A stretch of DNA of 64,000 nucleotides, from the NCBI GenBank assembly GCA_035610365.1, contig CM069438.1, forward strand, positions 49,534,837 to 49,598,836, in the 5' to 3' direction. The position numbers and the translations under genes were made by a program. Positions 45,831 through 58,613 of the stretch are shown here, piece by piece; position 1 is the first letter of the stretch; each line of letters starts with the position of its first letter. This DNA comes from Aquatica leii. Taxonomy: Eukaryota > Arthropoda > Insecta > Coleoptera > Lampyridae. The notes under the pieces are model-generated. The model did no database searches. It worked only from the letters and a program-made list of their open reading frames with translations, and was not told the DNA's origin.

Positions 45831-48702
45831 GTCCCACTGGAAGATATTGAAAGATTGTATTTGATTTGCCCATTTAACTAATGTTAATTGCTGACATCAG
45901 TACGTCTGGCTAGTACGATTTAATTTCTGCATTTGTATATGCGTTAGTTATCGACCCAATGAAATAACAATTAGCCGCTTAATTAAATTTTCTGAAGTAA
46001 CAAACACGTGTTTGACCAAACTTGCTGTAATGATAAAAGAAAAATTAAATCTCGTCGTAAAATATAAATACACTCTTACCCGAGCGATTCCATTACATAC
46101 AAAACGTAGAAATCTTGTTTTACGCATTAATAGCGTGGAGGTTTAACAATTTTTAACTGTAGATATCACTGCGCATTGCGTTTCTTTAGCATGAACAGAA
46201 ACTGAAACGAGTTAATGAACAAATCAAACTTGTAGATGGCGTTAATAACTGGGCAAAATTTATACAACGCAAGAAACCATAATAAGGTTTTTTTAACATA
46301 ACAAATAGAAATTAGAGAAGTGATAAAAACAAGAATAATAGGGGGCGACAAGCAAAATTCGCGTTTAAGGCATACGCAGCGAGGAAATAAACAAAAAGAA
46401 GAAGAAATTAAGATAATAATTGCTACACAAAATATAAGGTTGAAAATACAAAAAAAAAGAAAAGTATAATGCAATGGGACAAAAGAAAAATTAAAAGAAC
46501 AAGATTTAGAGCTGAAAGAAAAACCCAGAATATTTTTTTAGAGACATTAAAGTTGAAATAGATATGGAAAAAGAAGTTCAGGACGTTAGAAGATTGCGTA
46601 GAAAAATAGAAGGAAAACAGATCAACTTTAGTTGAATTAACTACAATGTTTAAAAAATAGAAGTTACTGAGAGCCAGAAAGAATTTGAAGGAAAAAAACC
46701 AAGATTATTTAAAGAAAGATAAATAGAATTAATAGATTACATAAATGAAACAAAAAGAAGCTAACGCAATATTAATATATAATAAACCAAAAATAAAATG
46801 GGAAGCATGGACAATTAAAATAAGAAAATACAGAGGAGAAACACTTTTAAACACACAACATTTAGAAATGAAAAACACAGATAACACAAACACAAAAGAA
46901 AACACGGAGCTCAAAAAATTAGAACAAGTAAAAAATCACTTGAAAACAAAGATGATGAATAGTAAAGAAGAAATATATCAAGAAATAGGAAATTTTAGAT
47001 TTCTGTAAGAAGTATAAAGAGAAATAAAAAGAAAATAATAAATAAAAATAAAACTTATATATAACTTTGTTTGCTGGCGACTATCTCAGTATGATTCGGC
47101 GAGCGGATTGCAGGTTTTAATGTGCTAATTATAAATTAAGATAAAAAAGGCGCTAAAACGGTTGAAAACTAGAATGGAAAACGCCGTTCAAATCTATCTA
47201 AGGTTGAAAGAGAACAAATGACAACACACTGGTTGTAACACGAATATATTTTTATGTTATTACAGACAAAAAGCTTAGAAAGGAGAAGCGAGGTAGAATT
47301 ACATAAATGCAATCAATTGCTAGTACGTAGGTACAGATCACAGACAATAATTGTTGATGTAAGTCCCTTTCGGTTGGGCAACACGTCGTACATAAAATTA
47401 AATTTGTCGACCTAACTTGGGCAGCCAAATTTGTTACGTGGTTTCCTTGTAGCACAGTTTTCCTGGAGAGGGAGTCGTAGGCGTTGTGATGCTAAATTAT
47501 ATCTTAAATCTAAAAAAAGTCGCCAATACGATGAAAGGTTAAATTAGGGCGATATCATCTAACTCTACCCGTAGCTGGAAAAGAGCAAATAACACGATAG
47601 AAAAAATAACACAGAATATATATTTATTTTATCACAGACAATAATTCTAAAAAGGACGAAGTATAAATTTTCCAAACGTTAATACATGGGTCGAATCAAA
47701 TATAAGTTGCGCCCTATACTGGGCAACACGCCGTACAATAAACTGATCTTGTCTTGACTATCTATTCCGCAAATTTAAAATCGCAAAAGTATATAATAAA
47801 ACAAATTAAACCTCCGAGACTCAACGCGCACTGCATACGACTTTGTGAAGCACAAAATGATTTTACTATTAATTGTGTTAACTTAACATGCACGTACAGT
47901 GAACGATCGACATGACCACCGAGATACAAATCGTTAAATTTGACGTTGTAATACTCACAGTTAGGTTTTATCTAATAAATGATTAGCTAATTTCGTAATT
48001 GTGTTACCTAAAACGTAATATTAAATCTCACACAAAACGGACATACAGCGTTAACACAAATAAATTTGCTTTTCAAAGCATCTAATCATTTGAGATAGCA
48101 AATTCCTTCGACTCAACAGAATAATTTATGGTAGCAACTCTTCTCAAAAGAAGTACAATAGTAAAGGTTTTCAACTCCTTAACGGTGTGAATAGTTACGT
48201 TTTAATAACGTGACGTCATGGAAATTTTCTTAAATGTGCTACTTGTTCGTTATCTTCACTGATAACGGAGAACGTGTGGTGGGTATAGAAATCCGCCCTA
48301 CTCAGCTTCCACTAAATAGCCACAAAATTTATTCGCATATTCGCGTGAAGTACCCTAATAGTGAAAGTTTCGTTGGGCGTAAAATTATGGAGCCTGTCGG
48401 AGATCTTACAGGAAGTGAAATGAAATGTGCGATTATAAAATTTGACTTTGCCGACAAAAAAGTCGTGGGGGTCGAGGGACAAATTTTATATTTGCAAATT
48501 GATCTTCCAACTTTTTAACATAACAGTTGATACAAGTTTTGGAGGGTAGGCAACGCTTCCGTAATCAACCTCGCAGTAGACGACTACACATTTTCAATTA
48601 AGCTAATAATCATACAACCGTGCTATCACAAATAAGTTGCTAAAATTTCATACTAAGTTTCCAAAAGTCATTTAAGTGATATTTAACAGGTGTGCCACCA
48701 AT
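45831..48702. repeat. Tandem duplication, copy 1
   Basis: About 2.87 kb repeated in direct orientation from about 48713. Matching anchors are agattgtatttgatttgcc at 45851 and 48733, a tatgattcggc motif near 47089 and 49923, and attgttgatgtaagtccctt near 47349 and 50161. It contains an A-rich part (46150-47040) and one minus-strand LTR of family R (47432-48525). Confidence 0.8.
47432..48525 (-). repeat. LTR family R, inverted copy 1
   Basis: On the minus strand it starts TGTTATGTTAAAAAG and ends CACGTAACA, followed by aattt and GGCTGCCCAAGTTAGG at the primer-site position (47411-47426). It aligns with 27846-28972 throughout, including the cgtgttgcccagtataggg motif. Confidence 0.72.
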
Positions 48703-50559
48703 TTTTCGTGTTATTTGTACCGCTAGAGGATATTGAAAGATTGTATTTGATTTGCCTATTTAACTAATGTTAGTTGTTGACATCATTACGTCTGGCTAGT
48801 ACGATTTTATTTCTGGATTCGTGTATGTCTTAGTTATCGACCGAATGAAAGAGCAATTAGCAAGTTAATAAAATTTTTTGAAGTAACAAACAGGTGACTT
48901 TGACCAAACTTGCTGTAATGATACAAGAAAAAAAAAATCTCGCCGTAAAATATAAATGCACCCTTACCCTAGCGATTCTTTTACATACAAATTGTAGAAA
49001 TCTTCATTTTCACATTAATAACGTGGAGGTTTATGCATTTTTAACTACAGATGTCTCTGGGCATTGCGTCAGCATACGTGCTGTTTCTTGAGTTAATAAA
49101 CAAATCAAACTTGTAGATGGCGTTTCTAACTAGGCAAAATTCATACAAGGTACACGGTTTTTTAACATAACAAATGGGAATTAGAGAAGTGATAAAAACA
49201 GGAGTAATAGCGGGCGACAAGAAAAAGTTGCGAGGAAATAAACAAAAAACGAAGTCGTATTGAGGAAATTTTGAAGAAGATGAAATAAAGAAAAAGAAGA
49301 AATTAAGAAAATCATGGCAACATAAAATATAAGTTTGAAAATACAGAAAAAGAAAAGTATAATGCAAGGAGTAGAAGAAACGTTAAAAGAACAAGATTTA
49401 GAGCTGAAAGAAAAACCCAATAAATTGTTTTGAGATATGGAAGTTGAAGTAGACATGGAAAAAAAATTCAGCACGTTAGAAGATTGGGTAGAAAAATAGA
49501 AGGAAAACAGACTATTTTTAATTGAATTAACCGCAATGTCTAAAAAATAAGAGTTATTGAGAATCAAAAAGAATTTGAAGGAAAAAAATATTTCGATAAA
49601 CGAGGATTATCTAAAACAAAAATTAGAGGAGAAACATGGACAATACAACAATTATAATAAGGAAACACAGAGAAAAAAATACTTTTAAAAACACAGATAA
49701 TACAAACACAAAATAAGGAGATAAACAAGGTCAGAAAATTAGAAGAACAAGCGAAAAATCACATGAAAACAAAGATGAGGAACAGTAAGAAGAAATATAT
49801 CAAGAAAATAACAGGAGATTTTAGAATTCTGTAAGAAGTATAAATAGAAATAAAAGGAAAATAATTTTAAAAAAATAAAAAACGATAAAGTAAGATCGAA
49901 CATATTCTGGCGACTATCTTAGTATGATTCGGCAAGCGGTCGCAGGTTAAGATTAAAAAGGCGCTTAAACGGCTAAAAATTAGAATGAAAAACACCGTTC
50001 AAATCTATCCAAGGTTGAAAGAGAACAAATGATAACACACAGATTGTAACACGAATGTATTTTTATGTTATTACAGAAAAAAAGGTTAGAAAAGACAAGC
50101 CAGGTAGAATTACATAAATGCGATCAATTGCTAGTACGTAGGTACAGATCACAGACAATAATTGTTGATGTAAGTCCCTTTCGATTGGGCAACACGTCGT
50201 ACATAAAATTAAATTTGTCAGTCTAACTTTTACATCTGTTACGAGGATTTTCTTGTAAATGAGTTGCTGGCGACTAACTCAGTTGAATCGGCAAGCAGGT
50301 TGCAGGTCTCGATGTTCTAATTATAACGTAAGATTATAAATGCGTAAAAACGGTTAGAAACCAGAATGGAAGACACCGTTTAAATCTATGTAACACTCAA
50401 ATCGAACACATGACAAAACACTGGTTATAACGACAAATATATTTAATTTTAACAACGAAAGAAAAAGAGAATAAAAAAATGCAAGCAACGCAGAATTACA
50501 TATCTAGTAAGAATGAATAGTTCTATAAATATCGCAGTTATAACGTTGTGAAAAATCAG

Positions 50560-50580
50560 GCCCCTCAAGTTGGGCAGCCA
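50560..50580 (-). promoter_or_regulatory. Primer-site position, minus strand, degenerate
   Basis: tggctgcccaacttgagggg follows the LTR end TAACA plus aaatt spacer. It resembles tggcgcccaacgtggggc with two small insertions. Confidence 0.5.
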
Positions 50581-50585
50581 AATTT

Positions 50586-51741
50586 GTTAGGTGATTTCCT
50601 TGTAGCAAAAAAAAAGCAACAGCTAGCACAGTTTTTCCAAAGAAGGTGTCGCAAGCTTTGTGATGCTAAATTATATCTTAAATCTAAAAAAAGTCGCCAA
50701 GACGATGAAAGATTAAAGTAGGCAGATATCATCTAACTCTACCCGTAGCTGGAAAAGAGCAAATAACACGGCAGAAGTAATAACACAGAATATATTTTTA
50801 TTTTATCACAGACAATTCCAAAAAGGACGAAGAAGGTACATAAGTATAAATTTTCCAAACGTTAATACATGACTAGAATTAAATCTAAGTTGCACTCTAT
50901 CTATACTGGGTAACACGCCGTACAATAAACTGATCTTGTCGGTCTAAACTTTTACATACGAAGAACGAATGACTTTATATTCCGCAAAATTAAAATCATA
51001 AAAGTATATAGCAAAACGAATTAAGGCTCCGAGACTCAACGCGCACTGCATACGACTTGGTGGAGCACAAAATTATCTTATTATTAATTGTGTTAACCTA
51101 ACATGCACGTACAGTCAACAATCGACATGACCACCGAAATACAAACCGTAAAATTTGACATTGCAACTCACAGTTAGGTTTTATTTAGTAGGGGATTAGC
51201 TAATTCCGTACTTATATTACCTAAAACCCAATATTAAATATAACACAAAACGGACATACAACGTTAACACAAATAAATTTGCTTTTCAAAGCATCCAATT
51301 ATTTGAAATAGGAAATACGCAGCGTTTTGCTTCGGCTTAATAGAATAATTTATGGTATCAGCTCCTCTCAAAAGAAGTACAATCCTGAAGGTTTCTAACT
51401 CCTTGACGGTGTGAACAGTTAAGTTTTAATAACGTGACGTCATGGAAATTTTCCTAAATGTGCCACTTGTTTGTTATTTTCACTGATAACGGTGAACGTG
51501 TGGTAGGTACGGAAATCCGCCCTACTCAGCTTCCACTAAATAGCCACAAAATTTATTCTCATATTCGCGTGAAGTACCCTAATGGTGAAAGCCTCGTTGG
51601 GCGTAAAAATACGGAGATCTTACAGGAAGTGAAATAATATATGCAGTTATAAAACTTGCCATCGCCGACGAAAAAGTTGGTGGGGGGTCGAGTGACAAAT
51701 TTTATGCCCGAAAATTGATCTACCAACTTTTCGACATAACA
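50586..51741 (-). repeat. LTR family R, inverted copy 2
   Basis: Minus strand TGTTATGTCGAAAAG to CCTAACA, 1,156 bp. More similar to the copy at 47432-48525 than to that at 27846-28972, as expected from the later tandem duplication. The tip hairpin has decayed. Confidence 0.72.
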
Positions 51742-51839
51742 GTTGATACAAGTTTTGGAGTGTAGGTAACACCCCACACAAACAGTTATCGTAGTACAGT
51801 ATAACAAAATCAGGTGATATCTAATCTCACGGTTATACT

Positions 51840-52260
51840 TCGATTTAATGCGAAATCAGTGAATTCCCAACCTAACGCAAATTGCATTTAGCGTAAATTG
51901 AAACCGCACAAACAGAAATCTGCGTGCGTTAATTGTAATAGTATCTATATCTAAGTCGCACGTACTTTACATTTGACAGGTATACAAATTAATAGCACGA
52001 AAAAAAGTACTCATGATTAGCCAAGATATGCGAATCTGCATCATCTTCTAAAATCGCTAAAAAAAATAAAGTAATAGATATGGGATAGTATCACAAGTAA
52101 TTTGCTTGTCGACAAACAATGAATCGTTGTAATCAAGTGCGTCAAGCGTCCGAGTGGTTTTTACTATTTCTATCGCAGGTGTGCCTTCAAGGTTATTTAA
52201 ACATCATATGAGATATAACAACGATTTGTCGCCAGATTTTGTTTTGGAAGTGGTTTAATT
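51840..52260. repeat. Dispersed repeat, also at 57760-58100
   Basis: Shared anchors with the second copy include a TTAATAG...AA.GTACTCA...GATT stretch, taagtcg.acgt and caggtgtg.cttcaag. Probably retroelement sequence; orientation not settled. Confidence 0.5.
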
Positions 52261-53289
52261 AACCAATAGCTTCCTTTGATACGTGCTTGTATTTACATTT
52301 TTCTGCAGAAAGTAATGGATTGACATAACTCATTCCAAATTGGCCAATACGCAGCCGTATCCCAAGTCGCCCAGGCAGGCTTTGACGGAAACAGTAAAAT
52401 TCTACACTCATTTAAAGTTAAAATTATGCTGGGCATTTAAGTTAGAGCATATACGCAGCATACCACAACTACCGGAAAAAATGTTTTCTTATAAAATTCT
52501 AGCTGTCAAAAAGCAATCATTTCACTATGTAATATCTCAATAATTAAGAGAACCAAAGCGCACCGTTTAACACTATATTACACACAAAAGAAGTTTATTT
52601 TGAAGTGTGCGCTAGCTAGCGGCACTTTCCCCAGAGTTTCTTAACATTTGCTGAAATAAACAATCACGTACATACGGCGTTATCACTTTTTGTTCATATC
52701 ATCTATGATAAAGAAAACCAGATGCACCAAGTTTTCTCTAGATTGATACTGGTATTTCGGTAGGTGGGCTTTCTAACACGGTTATAATTGAGGTAATTAA
52801 TCGAAGGTTGTGACGATATCATAGAAATGTTTCCAATATAAACAATCAGGTGTCAATATCCCGCATTAATGGAATACGTGTGGGTATCAAAAATTTTACA
52901 GAAAGATTTTCACATAAGCAGCAAGAGTACTACTCCTATTTATTACGTGGATTCGTGTAAATATTTAGAAAATGAAAGCTTCGCCAGGCGCGTACGTTAG
53001 ACGAACCGTACCACAGTCACCGGAAAAATGTCTTTTTTTCCCATAGATAATTCAATCTGTTAAGAAAAACAGCCAAATGACAGCAAACACTCTGGATGTA
53101 GCAAAAAGTAGGCGTAGGACAAAACTTATACGGTACAAAAATCATACCGAAACACATAACATAACTAGGCATATTAGAAATATGAACAGAATTTTTCTCA
53201 AAGAAATTTGGAATGGAAGAAACATCAAATGGAAATATGATCAGTAGAAATACAATAGAAAAGAGAGAATAGACGAAGGAAAAAAATCT
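52261..53289. other. Interval without a supported gene
   Basis: A 67-codon plus frame at 52340-52543 shows no family signature. No repeats seen apart from low-complexity AT. Confidence 0.4.
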
Positions 53290-53860
53290 TAAAAAATGTA
53301 AACACAGAAGAACTAGACGAAGTATTGAAAGTTATAAACTAGAAAAAATGGGTAGTACGTAATAGAATCTGAGACAATAAAGCTCCTTGGAGAGAAAGAA
53401 AGAGAATGGTTATTAAACAAGTTCAAGGTCACACGAAATGCGGAAGAAATTTTAGAATAGTCGAAAAATAACATAAACATTTCAAATTGTGAGAAAGGAG
53501 ATGTGGATTGTGAAAACTATAGAGCTACATGCTTATAAATGACAAGAACAAAAAATAAAATAGAAAAATTTATAAGAGGAAAAATTAGAAAATGTAACTG
53601 CATACGAATATTTTAGAAGTGTAATTAGAGAAGATGGAAAGATAACGAGAAATAGACAAGATGTAAATATTATTATTCAATTTTTTTTTTGAATTGTTAG
53701 AAAAACAAAGTAGGATAGAAAACGAAGCAAAGAAATAAAACAAATGACGCAACAAGAAACAATAACAACGAATATATTAAGATGAGATTGTATGTCCACT
53801 TAACAGATAGTAGAAATGAAGAAAGTAGATAAAGAAAACCTACAAAGAGCCAGATGCAAA
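53290..53860 (+). pseudogene. Relic of a second LINE reverse transcriptase (RTE-like)
   Basis: Plus-strand fragments fit an RTE/BovB-type RT in order: ETIKLLGEKEREWLLNKFK with NAEEILE, then KGDVDCENYRATCL, matching the K-G-D...C-x-NYRGI motif, then, after a large deletion, AYEYFRSVIREDGKITRNRQ, matching the late Y-L-G-S-x-I-x-x-D-G block. The palm with the catalytic Asp residues lies in the missing part. Stops and frame changes are numerous. The identification rests on three short blocks in the right order. Confidence 0.45.
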
Positions 53861-54049
53861 GAATAGTAGAAATAAAAAAAGAAAACTGAAGACGAAAGCA
53901 GAAAGTACATGATTGTTTATTGTCGGTTATATTGCTCGTTTGTACTAATTCTATAATTACTTGTTTTGGTACTCACTATTGTGATAATATAAGTTAATCA
54001 TGTTGACTCTAAAAATTGCATCATAACAATTTTTTAATGATTATTTGGC

Positions 54050-54260
54050 TGTATATTGGTGAGTTGCAAAATAAGTTTTTGGAGACAAAGTTTGAAAAAT
54101 GTTTATTGCGTTTTTATACACTACACAATTATTTTATGTTAAACTAGTGGTGGGATAATTTTTATTAAAAGTGTTTTACAAATTTTGACGCCCAACGTGG
54201 GGTTACGTTACTTTTCTTGTTTAGTGTGTTTTTGTGCCAAACTTATTATTCTGCATTTAT
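54050..54260 (+). repeat. LTR 3' end plus tRNA-Lys primer site, module 1
   Basis: LTR-like sequence ends TTTTACA at 54180, then aattt, then the primer site tgacgcccaacgtggggt at 54186-54203 (two mismatches to the intact form at 55147). The surrounding 200 bp repeats at 55010-55240. Confidence 0.75.
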
Positions 54261-55009
54261 CATACTATTTATCGTTTTCCATATTTTTTTTTAAATCGTT
54301 TTGCCACTGGTTGTGGAGACATAGAAAAATTGAAAAAGATTGCAAATCAGAAGAAATTTCATTTGACTCTCTTAAGGGTATAAAAGAAAAAATTTGTTAC
54401 CTGTCGCTTTGTGTTTAGTGAAATAGTATACTAGGGGTTATAAAAAACGGGTTGATTTAAGTGCATTTTGTGACTAGGGATCTTGACTAATCTGGATTGC
54501 ATTTAAATTTTGCTATTTCATTTTATTTTTACTTTGGCATTGCGTTTACGTTCACAAGTTTACTGACTCACTGATTTTGATTTATTTTAAGAAGACTGAA
54601 CGCTTGATACACCGAAGCTATAAAAAGAAATGTCATTATCGTATTCTTTATCGTTTTACGATTTTTCTATCATAAGATTTTCGGTTGGGTTCTGTTTTAA
54701 ACGTCCTTATTCTTGTATGATTGCATTTTTATCTCATTTTGTTTTATTCTTTTTATATTTTATAAGAATATTTATAAGCGGTTCTTTACCAACGTTATTA
54801 TAAGTTGCATTTGCATTTTAAGCATAATTTTGGATAGAGGCCAACCAAGTCAGTTCTTTTCCTGTTTTTTTACTTTTTTCTTTCTGGTTGGTTTTATTTT
54901 TTTACGGTGTTTACTTTTTTTTTATTGCCATTTGTTTTTTTTTGCTTTTTGTATTAACTTAATCAATTTGTGTATAGATACCAGTTAAATTTGCGTTAGC
55001 AGAACACGT
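54261..55009. other. T-rich interval between two LTR-leader modules
   Basis: Hydrophobic, T-rich frames (for example 54713-54988) without family motifs. It would be the leader of module 1 or the LTR of module 2. Confidence 0.35.
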
Positions 55010-55240
55010 ATCTTTGGTGGCCAGCAAGTTAAGTTTTTAACAACACAGTTTGAAAAATACTCTATTGTGTTTTTGTACATTACACGATTATTTCAGAAAA
55101 TAAATTAGTAGTAATGTTACTTTTATTAGTAGTTCGCTACAAATTTTGGCGCCCAACGTGGGGCTACATTATTTTTTTTATTGTTTATTGTGCCGAAGTT
55201 GTTATTTTGAATTTATGATGCTACTATTTGTTTTAATACT
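55010..55240 (+). repeat. LTR 3' end plus perfect tRNA-Lys primer site, module 2
   Basis: LTR end GCTACA at 55141, spacer aattt, then tggcgcccaacgtggggc at 55147-55164, a perfect 18-base complement of the 3' end of insect tRNA-Lys(CUU) including CCA. About 961 bp downstream of module 1 and homologous on both sides of the primer site. Confidence 0.82.
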
Positions 55241-57469
55241 ATTTTTCTTTTTATTAAATCGTTGTGTTAGCGATTAAAGTTACATTTTGGGTTGTGGTAA
55301 TTAGTTCTTGTGTCTATAACTGTATAAATCTTTGTTAATTTTTAATATAAAATTTAACAGCATGTTAATGTTATCAGAATACACATTTTTATTTACAAGC
55401 AGGATTAAATTTAAAATAGAAACAGCTATTGAACACAAAATTAAAAATAATTATTTGCGCAATGTGAGTTTTGCACCATTGTAGTGTACTTCAAGATTAT
55501 GGCATTCAAGTTGCTTAAAGCGAAAGAAATAGCCTGAAGTTTTTATATTTTTACGTATATCTGAAAGTATACGTTTGGGTATTAGCTCGCGGTTGATTAT
55601 GCAAATATTACAAGCATAATAGCGTCGCGTAAAGCTCCCAATATTGTTTCTTGGTCGTAAGATTAGCTTTAGAAATACCTGGAAAATAAGAGCAAGCCTC
55701 ATGTGGCTTCCGGAACTGTTTTCCTAAAACTTGTTTGCATGAAAATATCTTTGTTGAAAACGAAATGAGCACAAACGAGACGGCACAAAACATGCAACTA
55801 AATAAGAGAAAGACTTAATTTTAATTAACACGAAAATAGCTTAGAATTAAACTTATAAGACAGTGCTGTACAAATACAAAACCGTTTGAAACGATTTTGG
55901 AAGCTAACATTGTTAGTAAGAGGTAACTCTAAACTTTCGCTAATGGGAAACCTCTTCGAAAACTTAATTTTAGAATTTTGAAGTGCTTTAATGGCTTTAT
56001 AAATAACGAACCAGGTTTTGAAATTTTCGCGTAACAATTAAAAATTGGGACATTCATACAATTAATAACATAATCTTTTGCCGTTTTGCATTAATTAAGT
56101 CGTTCTTTCCTCGGCAAACTTAAGACCGCAATTTTCTTACGAAATCTATAAAGTAAACAAATTAAAGTTCGTTTAACGTAATACGCTTTTTTTGTACAGA
56201 AGCAAACCGTATTTAAAGTCAAATCAATTTTAAAGCTTTTTGCTTTTGGTAAATACATGCATACAAAAATTGTGAAAATATATGTAAATATAAAATCTAA
56301 GTAAGCCGAGTTAATTATTTTAGATGAATAATTTTCGTGGATGAATAAACTATTCAGTTTACGTTCAGAATGCATACGTATTTGATGCATAGATTTACAT
56401 ATCTCGGGTTTGTGAAACCCGGTACTTCCGTCGACTCGGGCTTTCATTAGATTATTTTTATTGCAACAAACTTTAAAATAAAGCAAGAGTTGATAAAAAT
56501 TCAATGTTAATGTATTTGCGGATTTGTAAATTTTATTTGGTAAAAAGATAACTTCAGGTTTTTACAAATGTAGAGCAGACGAATAATATTCGAATTTGTT
56601 CATTAGGTTGCTAGTACACTCATCTCATAAAAAAACGAGACAAAGTTTTTTTATAATTTTTTTTGTATTACTGGCTACTAAATGATTAAATCACTTGTTT
56701 GAATAAACACATTTTTTGAAAAGATCTAGAATTGTATGATCTCAAAAAATGTGTTTTCCGATTTGTATGTTTATCAGTGGATTAAATGGTTATTGCTGTT
56801 ATATAATTTTGATTGAGTTCAATTTTCTGTTTTTCCAGCACTGTATGACGTGTCTTTAGTCATAAAGTTTTACATTTCGTATTTTAACGTTTTACTGCAA
56901 GTAGTTTAATTTGGTCGGTACTTTGAACATTCAATCGTAAGTATTTTCTTTTTATTTACGTTGTCGTGGTGGTTACCAGCAGGATCCGCTGGCAAAAAAT
57001 GTTGGCAACAAAAAGTTGCAGTTTAAACGTAGAGCCTCGACTTACTACGAAAGCAAATACTCCGACTTTAATAGCAGCAACATCGTTCCACGAACGTAAA
57101 CAACTTCAGTTCGTCTTAAAAACAAGAAGTGCTTTGGCAGGCAATATCTCAAAAGCTGAAAGAAAATGTTAATGATGTGAAAATCAATAAGTACAAAAGG
57201 ATCTTGCCCAGAAAAAGCTACGTTCCTATTTGCAAAGGTTATTTCTGAACATCTGAAACATGTGGCTGACTACAAATCCAAGCAAAATAAAAGTAAGTCA
57301 AGAACTAAAGCAAAGTCAAGTAAGACTACTAAAGACAGCAAAAGATAAGCACTTAGAGTATGTGGAATCTACTAAAAACAATTAAGATGTAAAATTATCA
57401 ATAAAGACGGAAAGAACTAACCACAAACACCAAATTTTGTTATGTGAATTTACCTGTAACTTAAACTAA
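55241..57469. other. About 2.2 kb without a recognised gene
   Basis: A 137-codon minus-strand frame at 56091-56504 and a basic plus-strand frame at 56966-57172 show no domain that I can name. The only clear structure is the palindrome at 56705-56756. Confidence 0.4.
56705..56756. repeat. Perfect 15-bp inverted repeat
   Basis: aaacacattttttga (56705-56719) and tcaaaaaatgtgttt (56742-56756) pair perfectly, and agatc/gatct extends the stem inside. Loop about 20 bases. Confidence 0.85.
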
Positions 57470-57730
57470 TACTGTCATGAACTATGAATTGCAGATACCG
57501 TTTAAATCTGTCGAACACTGAAAGAGAACAAAAGACAAAACACAGGTTATAACAATATATTTATTTTAATAAAGGAAAAGGTTTAAAAAAAAATGAGCGA
57601 TACAATTAATAGAGGCAATCAATTAAGAGTTCGTCGATAAATATCACAGATAATAATAATGTTGTAGATCCCTTACAGTGGGTAACACTCCGTACATCTA
57701 ATTATCGTATTACAATCCGAAAGTATAACT
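57470..57730. repeat. Dispersed repeat related to the module at 50330-50470
   Basis: Shares accgtttaaatct, gacaaaacac.ggttataac and aatatattta with 50380-50450, and ggtaacac.ccgtac with 50906-50920. Confidence 0.5.
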
Positions 57731-57759
57731 TAATAGGTAAATCTTGAATCGATGCAACT

Positions 57760-58100
57760 TTATTGATTTTCGCAATCAAAAACAAAACGCACGTGATAAA
57801 TTTAATCCGTTAAGTGAAAAATAAATCTGCATGGATTAGTCGTAATAACACATATATTTAAGTCGTATGTTTGACAATTACATAAATTAATAGATAAGGA
57901 AATTGTACTCACGATTGTCCAGTGATGCTAATAGCTAATGGAGTAGCTGAATCGTCTCCTAAAATTGAAAGAAAAATTAGATATAAGGTGATATAACAAA
58001 TAATTCGCTCAAAATTCAATCAATGAACTCTATGACCTCAAAATGTGTCAAACTTCCAAATGACTCTGCAGGTGTGTCCTCAAGTTAATCATTCATCGCC
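57760..58100. repeat. Dispersed repeat, second copy of 51840-52260
   Basis: See the entry at 51840; similarity is patchy but collinear over about 340 bp. Confidence 0.5.
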
Positions 58101-58613
58101 CAAATACTTCTACCTGACCCCAAATTACGCTTGGCAACTGGTGTAACCAACCAATGTCTCTACATGATTCGAAATTATCGACTTGATGTACTCGACGTGC
58201 AAAAAAATGACAGCCAATACGTTGAATGTAACAAGGGGGCATTCCGGGACGAAATGCATACAGTACACAACCTATATTGAAAATTTTGCAATATAACAAG
58301 ATATTTAAGAATGTTCAATGCCTTTGAGAAAGCCAACTGAGGCCTACGGTCAAGTAAAAATGCGTCTGATTTTTTGGATGCCAAAAGGTGCTTTCAATGG
58401 AGTCAGAAAAGTTTTAAAAATTATCTCTTGCACTGGTCGGAGATATACGAACTCGCCAGAACGACGAGATTATTTCATCAACTGTTCTGCGAAATGGAAA
58501 AGAATTAGGGAGAGAAGAAAAAGTTTATCAAACTTTATCGAAATTTGCCGGTAGGACAAGCATATTTAATTTGGATAAAATTTTGATTGGACCTTTGACC
58601 TACAACATCGACC
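58101..58613. other. Left flank of piggyBac copy 2, unassigned
   Basis: Frames on both strands without motif. The C-terminal Cys domain of piggyBac expected here is absent, so the element is truncated or deleted at its left end. Confidence 0.4.

Larger units (their letters stand above)
48713..51830. repeat. Tandem duplication, copy 2
   Basis: Same order of parts as copy 1 but about 380 bp longer. The extra piece (about 50260-50600) is an additional LTR-end module with gctggcgactaactcag, resembling gctggcgactatctcag at 47069. Offsets between anchors change from about 2,882 to 2,811 and then to about 3,188 bp, locating small deletions and this addition. Confidence 0.8.

Noticed and set aside
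48234-48518. 94-codon plus-strand frame that looks protein-like and recurs at 51468
   Set aside because: It lies antisense in LTR family R. The second copy is frameshifted and the more diverged copy at 27846-28130 has stops in the same frame, so no conservation of coding.
56091-56504. 137-codon minus-strand frame
   Set aside because: No recognisable domain and AT-driven composition; kept only as part of the unassigned interval.
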